Source: Heterotrichella gracilis (lineage: Eukaryota > Sar > Xanthophyceae > Tribonematales > Xanthonemataceae). From it: a stretch of 64,000 bases of DNA. The notes under the pieces were generated by a model. It was not told the DNA's origin. It saw nothing but the letters and a program-made list of their open reading frames with translations, and ran no database searches. Positions 53,567-62,244 of the stretch are shown here, piece by piece (within the stretch, counting starts at the first letter, position 1; each line of letters opens with the position of its first letter). The DNA is taken from assembly GCA_032358255.1 (NCBI GenBank), contig JAULBX010018968.1, positions 19,233-83,232 on the forward strand, read 5' to 3'. The translations under genes and the position numbers were made by a program.

Positions 53567-54427
53567 ATGAAATTTCTAAAAGTCTTATTCGTTTTCATTA
53601 GCCTTTTTATTGCTTCTTCCAGTTTAACAAATTGTAAAAATGCAGAGGATGAGAAAAATCCACTCGCCGACAGTTTAAAAAACGCCAATGGTGAGTTAGC
53701 CGGTCAATTAAATGATAAGGCAGCAGCTTTACAGGAATTTATTGAATCATTTAATGAAATTCAGGAGAATTTAAATGCGATTAAAGAAAAAGAAAAATTA
53801 GTGAACACCGCCGGTTCTAAAGGAGATGTGAAAAATAAAGGCAATCAGATCAAAGAAGACATTCAAGCTATTTACGATCTCATGGCGCTTAACAAGAACA
53901 AGATCAGCTCCTTAAATAAAAAATTAAACCAAAGTAATCTCAAACTTTCGGGAATGGAAAAGATGATTGAAAATCTTCAGAATTCCCTGAATGAAAAAGA
54001 AGAAGAAATTGTGGAACTAAAAGCCAGAATGGAAGGCTTAAATATTGAATTGGCAAACATGAACACCAATTACAAAAGGGTAGAAAGCGAAAATGCAGCC
54101 AAACAAGAAGCTTTAAATACCGCGTACTACACCATCGGCACCAATAAAGAATTACAAGAAAAAAAGATCATTGCCAAAGAAGGTGGTTTTGTTGGTATTG
54201 GAAAATCAACCAAAGTGGCAGCCGATTTTAATAAAGAACTTTTTACAAAAATTAATATCGAACAAATCAAAGTAATTAATATTGGTGCTAAAAAGGTAAA
54301 ACTGTTAACCACACATCCTGCCAGTTCTTATAAGTTAATAGGGACCAAACCCATTGAAAAAATGGAAATCACTAACGTAAAAGACTTTTGGGCAGCTTCA
54401 AAATATTTGGTGATTGTGATTGAATAA
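53567..54427 (+). CDS. Coiled-coil lipoprotein of unknown function
   Basis: A 286-residue lipoprotein (signal ending 'SSLTNC', lipobox Cys at about 23). Residues ~40-200 are strongly helical, with heptad-like Leu/Ile spacing and many Lys/Glu ('NKISSLNKKLNQSNLKLSGM', 'NSLNEKEEEIVELKARM'), so a long coiled coil is expected. The last ~85 residues form a compact mixed domain ('GGFVGIGKSTKVAADFN', 'KVKLLTTHPASSYKL'). I do not recognise a named family. It is likely periplasmic and membrane-anchored. Confidence 0.82.
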   Translation: MKFLKVLFVFISLFIASSSLTNCKNAEDEKNPLADSLKNANGELAGQLNDKAAALQEFIESFNEIQENLNAIKEKEKLVNTAGSKGDVKNKGNQIKEDIQAIYDLMALNKNKISSLNKKLNQSNLKLSGMEKMIENLQNSLNEKEEEIVELKARMEGLNIELANMNTNYKRVESENAAKQEALNTAYYTIGTNKELQEKKIIAKEGGFVGIGKSTKVAADFNKELFTKINIEQIKVINIGAKKVKLLTTHPASSYKLIGTKPIEKMEITNVKDFWAASKYLVIVIE

Positions 54428-54446
54428 AAAGTTTAAATCTTATTAC

Positions 54447-54475
54447 AAAAAAGCCTCCTTTGCGGAGGCTTTTTT
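54447..54475. terminator. Bidirectional terminator
   Basis: A perfect 12-bp stem, AAAAAAGCCTCC (54447-54458) and GGAGGCTTTTTT (54464-54475), has a 5-nt loop. It serves the convergent coiled-coil lipoprotein and hutI genes. Confidence 0.92.
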
Positions 54476-54499
54476 TATGTTACTAAGTGAGCTCTTTTT

Positions 54500-55750
54500 T
54501 TATTTCCAGATCTTCCCATTCAAAATAATGGTATCAATTAAATCACTGCCATAAGCATAGGCTAAAAAACTATAGGAGTTTATTTCTTTGGTGATGATAA
54601 GGTTGGCTTTTTTTCCCGGACTTATGCTTCCCATTTCAGCACTTAAACCCATCGCATAGGCACTGTTCAATGTCACGGCATTAATGGCTTCTTCAGGTGA
54701 TAATCGGTATTGAATACAAGCCAGACTCATCATTAATTTCATATTACCCGAAGGACAAGATCCGGGATTAAAATCGCTGGCAAAGGCAATTGGCAATCCA
54801 CTATCAATCATTTTTCGGGCTGGAGGCAAGGGCAAATTTAAAAACAAAGCCGCACCGGGTAAAATAGTAGCCACGGTATCACTCGTTAGCAACAATGTCA
54901 TATCCGACTCGTTGCAATATTCTAAATGATCTACGCTTATCGCATCACATGCAACAGCCGTTTTTATTCCATTAGAGTGACTCATTTGCTCCGCATGCAC
55001 TTTTGCACGCAAACCATGCTTTCTACCTGCATCTAATACCTGTTTCGTTTCATGTTCATCAAAATAACCTTTCTCACAAAACACATCAATATATTGAGCC
55101 AGACCTTCTTTCTCAATGGCCGGCAACATCTTTTGAATGATCAAATCAATATATCCTTGTTTATTGTTTTTAAACTCATGCGGAACGGCATGGGCTCCTA
55201 AAAAGGTCGCTTTTATCGGAATCCAATTCAATTCTTTTAATCGTTTAATTACGCGAAGCATTTTTAATTCACTTTCCAGATCAAGACCATATCCGCTCTT
55301 TATTTCAACAGCACCGGTACCTTGACCAATAATTTCTTTCAGTCTGATTTTTGATTGTTCAAACAATTCGTCCTCACTTGTCTCTCTTAGTTTTTTAGCA
55401 GAATTTAAAATTCCCCCTCCTCTGTTGGCGATCTCCTCATACGATAATCCATTGATTCGATCTACAAATTCACTTTCTCTGTTTCCGGCATAAACAATGT
55501 GAGTATGACTATCCACAAACGAAGGCATCACTATTTTACCGGCGCAATCTATCACCTCAAGATCTTTCCAGTTTGTAATACCCGGAAAATCCTGCATCGA
55601 ACCAAAATCAAGAATCTGTCCATCTTCACAAGCCAGCCAGGCATTTTCAATACATGGCAACTGCTTCATGTTAATGCCGGCTAATTTTAATGGAGCCTTA
55701 TCATAAATACTTAAAAGGGACTTTATATTTTTTAAAAGGAGTTTTTGCAT
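54500..55750 (-). CDS. hutI: Imidazolonepropionase (histidine degradation)
   Basis: A 416-residue amidohydrolase. ATG 55750 (MQKLLLKNIKSL) is chosen: the longer frame to 55870 adds an unlikely Gln-rich stretch and would overlap the upstream permease gene. Metal and active-site motifs are 'FVDSHTHIVYAGNRE' (His82, His84), 'AKVHAEQMSHSNG', 'ISVDHLEYC' and 'IAFASDFNPGSCPSG'. It opens imidazolone-5-propionate to N-formimino-glutamate, the third step of histidine degradation. hutH, hutU and a formiminoglutamase gene are not adjacent. It starts 19 bp after the permease gene. Confidence 0.93.
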   Translation of the reverse strand: MQKLLLKNIKSLLSIYDKAPLKLAGINMKQLPCIENAWLACEDGQILDFGSMQDFPGITNWKDLEVIDCAGKIVMPSFVDSHTHIVYAGNRESEFVDRINGLSYEEIANRGGGILNSAKKLRETSEDELFEQSKIRLKEIIGQGTGAVEIKSGYGLDLESELKMLRVIKRLKELNWIPIKATFLGAHAVPHEFKNNKQGYIDLIIQKMLPAIEKEGLAQYIDVFCEKGYFDEHETKQVLDAGRKHGLRAKVHAEQMSHSNGIKTAVACDAISVDHLEYCNESDMTLLLTSDTVATILPGAALFLNLPLPPARKMIDSGLPIAFASDFNPGSCPSGNMKLMMSLACIQYRLSPEEAINAVTLNSAYAMGLSAEMGSISPGKKANLIITKEINSYSFLAYAYGSDLIDTIILNGKIWK

Positions 55751-55769
55751 TGTAAAAAAGTTAAACTTT

Positions 55770-56897
55770 TTATTCTTTAGGAATTGTGCTGCTGTTTGGT
55801 TCAACCGCATCTGCTGTTGAATTTTCTGTTGTTGAAGAAACCACTTCTGAAAGATCGATCCAGGTTTCAAACAGTTTATATCCTAAGGTTAAGACCACTG
55901 CTCCCAAAAATAATCCAATAAAACCAAAAGTGATAAACCCACCTATAGAGCCTAAAAAGATAACAAGCATGGGTGCCGGTGCGTTTCTACCCAATAAAAT
56001 GGGTTTTAATACATTATCACTTAAGAGGGTTATAAGAAGCCATACAGTGAGTAAACCTGCAGACAAAGGGCTTAGGGTATTAAATGCATAAATGATGATT
56101 GGAATAATAACTGGTGCAGCTCCAATTTGAACAATAGCTAGCATGAGTGATAGAATCGTCCAGAGTCCGGCGAATGGAATACCTGCCATAAAAAAACCGA
56201 TACCTGCCATGGCAGATTGAATTATTGCCACACCTAAAATCCCCTTTACTACATTTCTTATCGTATTCACGGTTACCATAGCAAAATCACTTCCATTTTC
56301 GCCAGCCAGTTTTGTAAAAATTTTATGAGAAGATTGCTGAATTGATTTTGAATAAATTAAAAACACGCCGGCTATAATGATAGATGCTACAAATTGAAGT
56401 ATACCCTGACCAAAATTAGAGAAGGCAGAAAAAAACCAAATAGCAGCTGCTTTTATTTGAGTTGAATGCTGATTCATCACCTTTTCTAAATTTTTTGAAG
56501 CATCACTCCAAAGATCTATAAAAGGCTTTGAAAATTCCGGCCAGGTAGAAGTAATTTCTCCAGGGGGCGGAATAATAGGCAAACCACTGTCATAAGTGGC
56601 TTTTAAATAATGAATTCCTTCAAGTAAGGAATTAATGATCAACCAACTTGGAATTATGATAAATGATAAGATTACCAGAGTGATCAAAACGGATGAAAGA
56701 ATGGTTTTACCTCTTAGTAATTTGGTGATACCTATATACAAAGGATATAAAGCGATGGCGATAATGGCTCCCCAAATTAGTATTACCAAAAAGGCTGATA
56801 AAATCTTTATGCACCACCAAATAATTAATATTAAAGCCGATAGTCTAAGGAGAATTTGCACCAGGTCTTCAAACCGTGTTTTGGAACCGTCTGTCAT
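55770..56897 (-). CDS. AI-2E family transporter (PerM-like permease)
   Basis: A 375-residue membrane protein with about eight membrane helices: two or three at the N-terminus (~15-85), then a cytoplasm/periplasm-facing segment (~90-145), and a helical bundle from ~150 to 345. 'GLWTILSLMLAIVQIGAAPVIIP' region and 'SDNVLKPILLGRNAPAP' are family hallmarks. The C-terminal tail (~355-375) is Ser/Thr-rich. Members export autoinducer-2, sodium or unknown solutes; the substrate cannot be told here. Confidence 0.9.
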   Translation of the reverse strand: MTDGSKTRFEDLVQILLRLSALILIIWWCIKILSAFLVILIWGAIIAIALYPLYIGITKLLRGKTILSSVLITLVILSFIIIPSWLIINSLLEGIHYLKATYDSGLPIIPPPGEITSTWPEFSKPFIDLWSDASKNLEKVMNQHSTQIKAAAIWFFSAFSNFGQGILQFVASIIIAGVFLIYSKSIQQSSHKIFTKLAGENGSDFAMVTVNTIRNVVKGILGVAIIQSAMAGIGFFMAGIPFAGLWTILSLMLAIVQIGAAPVIIPIIIYAFNTLSPLSAGLLTVWLLITLLSDNVLKPILLGRNAPAPMLVIFLGSIGGFITFGFIGLFLGAVVLTLGYKLFETWIDLSEVVSSTTENSTADAVEPNSSTIPKE

Positions 56898-56924
56898 ATC
56901 TAAAAAAATAATTTTTACGAGAGT

Positions 56925-57518
56925 CTAAAATTTATATCCCAAACTTATATTGATTCCCCTACTCTGTATGGTTTGATCTTTTAGAGACGAGAGATTTGAA
57001 ACACCATATAAATATTTAGCATTAAATACTATTCTCCACAGATCAAGGCCTAATCCACCTACTACCGAGGTGTTTCCAGTATTTATAGAAGAGTCATTTT
57101 GTTGCGCACCATTACTTTCAATACTTACTTTCGAATAATTACCATAATTTATACCCGCAAATAATCGAAAGTTACCCAATGAACCAATACTAACTACCCG
57201 CCACCCTACTAAGCCGGTTAGATCGAGTCCTGAAAGTGTATAATTTGAATTAACAGTTGTACCGGCAATCTTAGGAGCAACTGTTACTTTATGTTGCATA
57301 TAGCCTATTTCCACTTCCGCAAATATCTTACTGGCTTTAACACGAATAAAAGCACTGGCACCATAACCAAAATCAGGACTAATATCACCAATATCCGGAT
57401 CGGCCTTAAATGAAGTGGCATTTCCTGAAATTAATAATCCAAAATGAAGATTTTTTTCTCGGATTTGGGCTGTGGCAACGCTCACAAATAATAAACAAAC
57501 TACAATGATCTTGTTCAT
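56925..57518 (-). CDS. Small outer-membrane beta-barrel protein
   Basis: A 197-residue exported protein (signal peptide MNKIIVVCLLFVSVATAQ). The mature part has alternating amphipathic strands ('ASAFIRVKASKIFAEVEIGYMQHKVTV' region, 'FRLFAGINYGNYSKVSI') and ends in an aromatic residue ('NISLGYKF'), the typical signal of an outer-membrane barrel. It resembles the OmpX/PorT-like beta-barrel group of Bacteroidota. No specific function. It precedes the permease gene by 27 bp. Confidence 0.78.
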   Translation of the reverse strand: MNKIIVVCLLFVSVATAQIREKNLHFGLLISGNATSFKADPDIGDISPDFGYGASAFIRVKASKIFAEVEIGYMQHKVTVAPKIAGTTVNSNYTLSGLDLTGLVGWRVVSIGSLGNFRLFAGINYGNYSKVSIESNGAQQNDSSINTGNTSVVGGLGLDLWRIVFNAKYLYGVSNLSSLKDQTIQSRGINISLGYKF

Positions 57519-57708
57519 ACTATTGTCAAATTTTTAACTTTTAATTATAAAAAAACGATGATGCTAAATGTATGGATATTTATTTAAACTACTTAAAATC
57601 ACCTATGTTAAATTGATTTTTAAAGTAATCCGTCCTCCCTTCATTTTTGAATGATACTTTGGTGCAAAGTCTGTTAATACTAAAGATAATTTTTTACCTT
57701 TAGCCTTT

Positions 57709-58797
57709 ATGTCGGCAAATAGTTTCGGGAGAATTTTTACATTGAGTACTTTTGGTGAAAGTCACGGACCGGCTATTGGCGGAATGATTGACGGCTGTCC
57801 TGCCGGTTTAAACATCGACCTTGAATTTATTCAAAAAGAATTAGACCGTCGTAAACCCGGTCAATCAAGTCTTACCACACAGCGAAAAGAATCTGATACA
57901 GTAAGCTTTTTATCCGGCATTTTTGAAGGCATCAGCACCGGAACACCCATTGGTTTTGTTATTTCAAATGAGGATACTAAACCTTCCGATTATACGCATC
58001 TAAAAGACACCTTTCGTCCTTCGCATGCTGATTACACCTATGAAAATAAATACGGCATTCGTGATCATCGTGGCGGCGGACGTTCAAGTGCGCGAGAAAC
58101 AGCATGTCGCATAGTAGCAGGCGCAATTGCCAAACTAATTCTCAAACAAAACAACATTCAGGTTAATGCCTTTGTAAAACAAGTTGGAAAGATCAAACTC
58201 GAAAAAGATTATCATGCACTCGATCTTTCTATGACTGAAAACAACGCTGTACGTTTTCCGGATGAAAAAACGGCCCATCAAATGATGGCGCATATTGAAG
58301 AAATTAAAAAACAGGGAGATACTGTTGGTGGAGTCATTCAATGCGTCATACACAATGCACCCATAGGATTAGGAGAACCTGTTTTTGATAAACTTCATGC
58401 CGTGCTTGGGCATGCGATGTTGAGCATTAATGCGGTAAAAGGATTTGAAATAGGCAGTGGATTTGACAGTGTCAATTTCAAAGGATCGGAGCTCAATGAC
58501 CAGTTTGTAGCGGCTGTTTCAGAAAGCGGTAAGCCTGGAACAAAAACCAATCACAGTGGTGGAATTCAAGGAGGCATCAGCAATGGTATGCCCATTTATT
58601 TTAACGTGGCCTTTAAACCGGTTGCCACTATCATGCAAAAACAAAACAGCATCAATTCAAAAAGGGAAGAAGTTCAGTTAGAAGGGAAAGGTCGTCACGA
58701 TCCCTGTGTATTGCCACGAGCGGTGCCTATTGTAGAAAGCATGGCTGCTTTGGTACTAGTAGATTTCCTTTTACTTTCCCGCTGTAACCGACTTTAA
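57709..58797 (+). CDS. aroC: Chorismate synthase
   Basis: A 362-residue enzyme of normal length. Signatures are '[18 protein letters not shown]', '[17 protein letters not shown]' and '[18 protein letters not shown]'. It makes chorismate from 5-enolpyruvylshikimate-3-phosphate using reduced FMN, the last step of the shikimate pathway. The gene stands alone; no other aro gene is adjacent. TACCTTTAG at 57695-57703, just before the start, resembles a Bacteroidota -7 element. Confidence 0.97.
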   Translation: MSANSFGRIFTLSTFGESHGPAIGGMIDGCPAGLNIDLEFIQKELDRRKPGQSSLTTQRKESDTVSFLSGIFEGISTGTPIGFVISNEDTKPSDYTHLKDTFRPSHADYTYENKYGIRDHRGGGRSSARETACRIVAGAIAKLILKQNNIQVNAFVKQVGKIKLEKDYHALDLSMTENNAVRFPDEKTAHQMMAHIEEIKKQGDTVGGVIQCVIHNAPIGLGEPVFDKLHAVLGHAMLSINAVKGFEIGSGFDSVNFKGSELNDQFVAAVSESGKPGTKTNHSGGIQGGISNGMPIYFNVAFKPVATIMQKQNSINSKREEVQLEGKGRHDPCVLPRAVPIVESMAALVLVDFLLLSRCNRL

Positions 58798-58939
58798 AAA
58801 AGTAAAGTAATTTCCTCAATCGATGGATCGGGAAGCAAAATGGCTATTGCTTTTCATCATTAAATTCTTAAAACTTTAACGCTTCCTTTTTTTAATATTC
58901 CTATTATTTATATAATTTAGGACTCTCTAAAAAAATACT

Positions 58940-61207
58940 ATGGCATTCGATATTGATATGATTAAGAAGGTGTATGAAACATTACCCTCAAAAGTGGAGG
59001 CAGCAAGAAAATTAGTTGGCCGCCCTTTAACTCTTACTGAAAAGATTTTATACGCTCACCTGCATGCTGATCAACAAGCAGCTATTTTCGAAAGAGGAAA
59101 ATCATACGTTGATTTTGCTCCGGATAGAGTGGCCATGCAGGATGCCACGGCTCAAATGGCTTTGTTGCAGTTTATGCAATCGGGTCGTCCTAAAGTGGCT
59201 GTGCCTTCTACTGTGCATTGCGATCACTTGATCACCGCTAAAAATGGTGCCAATGAAGATTTAGCTTTCGCTAATAAAGAAAGCAAAGAAGTATTTGATT
59301 TTTTAGGTTCCGTATCAAATAAATATGGCATCGGTTTTTGGAAACCGGGTGCAGGTATTATTCACCAGGTTGTTTTAGAAAATTACGCCTTTCCGGGCGG
59401 TATGATGATTGGTACCGACTCTCACACTGTTAACGCAGGTGGTTTAGGAATGATCGCTATTGGTGTTGGTGGTGCTGATGCCTGTGATGTAATGGCCGGC
59501 TTAGCCTGGGAATTAAAAATGCCCCGACTGATCGGTGTAAAATTAACAGGAAAATTAAGCGGATGGACTGCTCCAAAAGACGTGATCTTAAAGGTAGCAG
59601 GTATCTTAACTGTAAAAGGTGGAACGGATGCTGTGGTGGAATATTTTGGTGAAGGCGCCATTTCTATGAGTTGTACCGGTAAAGGAACTATTTGTAATAT
59701 GGGCGCTGAAATTGGTGCGACCACTTCTACCTTTGGTTACGATGATAGCATGAGTCGTTATTTAAAAGCAACAGGACGTGCCGATGTGGCTGCTTTAGCC
59801 GATGGTGTAAAAGAACATTTAACAGCTGATGCCGATGTGTATGCTAATCCTTCTAAGTATTTTGATCAGGTGATCGAAATTAATTTATCAGAATTAGAAC
59901 CACATGTAAATGGTCCGTTTACCCCCGATTTAGCGACTCCAATTTCAAAATTAAAAGAAGCTGCTTTAGCCAATGGATGGCCAACAAAAATTTCGGTTGG
60001 TTTATTAGGCTCTTGCACTAACTCCTCTTACGAAGATATTTCTCGCGCGGTGAGTCTGGCAAAACAAGTATCGACCAAGCATTTAAAAGCAAAAGCAGAA
60101 TATTTAATTAATCCGGGTTCCGAACAAATTCGTTTCACCATTAAACGCGATGGTTTTTTAGATGTGTTTGATCAAATTGGAGCAAAAGTATTTACCAATG
60201 CCTGTGGACCATGTATTGGGATGTGGGATCGCATGGGTGCTGAAAAACAAGAAAAAAATACCATCATTCACTCCTTTAACAGAAACTTTGCTAAACGTGC
60301 GGATGGTAATCCGAATACATTTGCATTTGTTGCATCTCCCGAAATTGTAACAGCCATGGCTATTGCCGGTGACCTGACGTTTAACCCTTTAACCGATTCA
60401 TTAACCAATGAAAAAGGCGAACAGGTTAAATTTGATGCGCCTAGCGGGGACGAATTACCAACCAAAGGATTTGCAGTAGAAGACGCTGGTTATCAAGCGC
60501 CGGCAGCCGATGGTAGTAAAGTAACCATCAACGTTTCGCCAAGCAGTGATCGTTTACAATTATTAGATCCTTTCAAGGCCTGGGAAGGTGTTGATCTTAA
60601 AGGATTAAAATTACTCATCAAAGCCAAGGGAAAATGTACTACCGATCATATTTCAATGGCTGGTCCTTGGTTAAAATTCCGCGGGCATTTAGATAATATT
60701 TCAAATAACATGTTGATTGGAGCGGTGAATTCTTTCAACGAAAAAACCGATTCGGTTAAAAATCAATTAACCGGCGCTTACGAATCAGTACCAAAAGTAC
60801 AACGCGATTATAAAGCCAAAGGAATTGGATCCATTGTGGTAGGTGATGAAAATTACGGTGAAGGTTCTTCCCGCGAACACGCTGCCATGGAGCCACGTCA
60901 TTTAGGCGTGCGTGCTGTTTTGGTAAAATCATTTGCCCGTATTCACGAAACCAATTTGAAAAAACAAGGTATGTTGGGTCTGACATTCGCTAACAAAGCC
61001 GATTATGAAAAAATTCAGGAAAATGATTCTGTTGACATTTTAGGTTTAACCAGCTTTGCGCCGGGAACACCTTTAAGCTTGGTATTTAATCATGCTGACG
61101 GAACAAAAGACGAAATTAAAGCCAACCACACCTACAATGCTCAGCAAATTGAATGGTTTAAAGCCGGTGGTGCTTTAAACATCATCAGGGCAAGCATCAA
61201 AGCCTAA
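58940..61207 (+). CDS. acn: Aconitate hydratase (mitochondrial-type)
   Basis: A 755-residue aconitase, the length of the mitochondrial-type class. The [4Fe-4S] cysteines are Cys359 ('[11 protein letters not shown]'), Cys422 and Cys425 ('[11 protein letters not shown]'). '[21 protein letters not shown]' is the substrate-binding region at ~155-175, and the swivel domain carries '[19 protein letters not shown]'. It interconverts citrate and isocitrate in the TCA cycle. Transcription ends at the strong hairpin at 61224. Confidence 0.97.
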   Translation: MAFDIDMIKKVYETLPSKVEAARKLVGRPLTLTEKILYAHLHADQQAAIFERGKSYVDFAPDRVAMQDATAQMALLQFMQSGRPKVAVPSTVHCDHLITAKNGANEDLAFANKESKEVFDFLGSVSNKYGIGFWKPGAGIIHQVVLENYAFPGGMMIGTDSHTVNAGGLGMIAIGVGGADACDVMAGLAWELKMPRLIGVKLTGKLSGWTAPKDVILKVAGILTVKGGTDAVVEYFGEGAISMSCTGKGTICNMGAEIGATTSTFGYDDSMSRYLKATGRADVAALADGVKEHLTADADVYANPSKYFDQVIEINLSELEPHVNGPFTPDLATPISKLKEAALANGWPTKISVGLLGSCTNSSYEDISRAVSLAKQVSTKHLKAKAEYLINPGSEQIRFTIKRDGFLDVFDQIGAKVFTNACGPCIGMWDRMGAEKQEKNTIIHSFNRNFAKRADGNPNTFAFVASPEIVTAMAIAGDLTFNPLTDSLTNEKGEQVKFDAPSGDELPTKGFAVEDAGYQAPAADGSKVTINVSPSSDRLQLLDPFKAWEGVDLKGLKLLIKAKGKCTTDHISMAGPWLKFRGHLDNISNNMLIGAVNSFNEKTDSVKNQLTGAYESVPKVQRDYKAKGIGSIVVGDENYGEGSSREHAAMEPRHLGVRAVLVKSFARIHETNLKKQGMLGLTFANKADYEKIQENDSVDILGLTSFAPGTPLSLVFNHADGTKDEIKANHTYNAQQIEWFKAGGALNIIRASIKA

Positions 61208-61223
61208 TAGTAATTTAACTCAA

Positions 61224-61255
61224 AAAAAAGCCGTTCTGTTGAGAACGGCTTTTTT
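61224..61255. terminator. Bidirectional terminator
   Basis: A perfect 14-bp stem, AAAAAAGCCGTTCT (61224-61237) and AGAACGGCTTTTTT (61242-61255), has a GTTG tetraloop. It lies between the convergent aconitase and methyltransferase genes. Confidence 0.95.
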
Positions 61256-61273
61256 TATACTGTTAAAATCAAA

Positions 61274-62236
61274 TTAAGGTCGTTTTCTGGCAGCCACCAT
61301 CATTTCTTCTCCAATATTAAAGAAAGACAAGGTGTTGTAAATAATATTGTGTACAAAGACAAAGAGTTTTAATTGCCATAAAGGTCTGCTCGTAAATTTA
61401 TTAAAATACTGCTGACGTTCAGCTGAATTAATGGAGGCATTGGCTTCCTGCAGACTTTGTTTTTTATTTTTCTTAAATTTTTTGATCAATGGCAATAAGG
61501 TATACATGATAAATAATTTGATCTCAAAAGACGATTTTATTTTTACCACATCGTAACCATTTCTATTTAAAATTTGAGTGATGGTTTCTTTCCCAAAATA
61601 ATTCACATGATCGAGTCCCATCATTTTCCAGTTATCCTTGTGTTTTTTTGCTAAGTAACTATCAATTTGCGGCACTTGTAAAAACAAATAACCACCGGGT
61701 TTTGTCAAGGCATGACATTTTACCAAAAAATCATTGGCTTTATCAATGTGCTCTAACACATCCCACATGGTGATGAGGTCAAACTGTTTTGATTCATCCA
61801 TTTGAAAGAAGTCAATATGATCAACAGGTAGTTTCAAATCATTGACACAATATAAATAAGGTTGTTCTGAGATCTCCACTCCATAAACATCATAACCCAA
61901 TTCTTTTCCGGCCAGCATAAAATGTCCCCAGCCGGCGCCTAAGTCAAATAATTTACCCGCCTTAACAAATGGCTGAATAAATTTAAAACGCAATTTATGT
62001 CTTTGTACCTTGATCCAGTTATTCCCTGCTCTAACAGCGGCAGTGACATCTGCATTTTTATACTGTGTATATTCAATTCGTTTTCTATAATAAGGAGGGA
62101 TAAAATGAAAATGACAGGTATCACAAGTAACTACCGCAAATTTTTCTTTTTGATACTTTAAATGAAACTGATCTGAATTCGTATTGCCACAAACGCAACA
62201 AACGATCTCCTCACGCATAAATTCCGGTAAACTCAT
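61274..62236 (-). CDS. Class I SAM-dependent methyltransferase with N-terminal zinc ribbon
   Basis: A 320-residue protein. The N-terminal Cys-x2-Cys pairs, 'CCVCGNTNSD' (Cys13/Cys16) and 'VTCDTCHFHF' (Cys38/Cys41), form a probable zinc ribbon. 'KLFDLGAGWGHFMLAG' is SAM motif I, followed by 'VYGVEIS' and 'DLITMWDVLEHI'. This build matches the Methyltransf_23 group often acting in sugar or polyketide modification and glycan loci. The substrate is not evident. It starts 8 bp after the end of the repeat-protein gene and may share its transcript. Confidence 0.88.
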   Translation of the reverse strand: MSLPEFMREEIVCCVCGNTNSDQFHLKYQKEKFAVVTCDTCHFHFIPPYYRKRIEYTQYKNADVTAAVRAGNNWIKVQRHKLRFKFIQPFVKAGKLFDLGAGWGHFMLAGKELGYDVYGVEISEQPYLYCVNDLKLPVDHIDFFQMDESKQFDLITMWDVLEHIDKANDFLVKCHALTKPGGYLFLQVPQIDSYLAKKHKDNWKMMGLDHVNYFGKETITQILNRNGYDVVKIKSSFEIKLFIMYTLLPLIKKFKKNKKQSLQEANASINSAERQQYFNKFTSRPLWQLKLFVFVHNIIYNTLSFFNIGEEMMVAARKRP

Positions 62237-62244
62237 CTTCCCAC

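Noticed and set aside
55751-55870. N-terminal extension of imidazolonepropionase
   Set aside because: The added 40 residues are Gln/Lys/Phe-rich, unlike the family, and overlap the permease gene. ATG 55750 fits the normal length.
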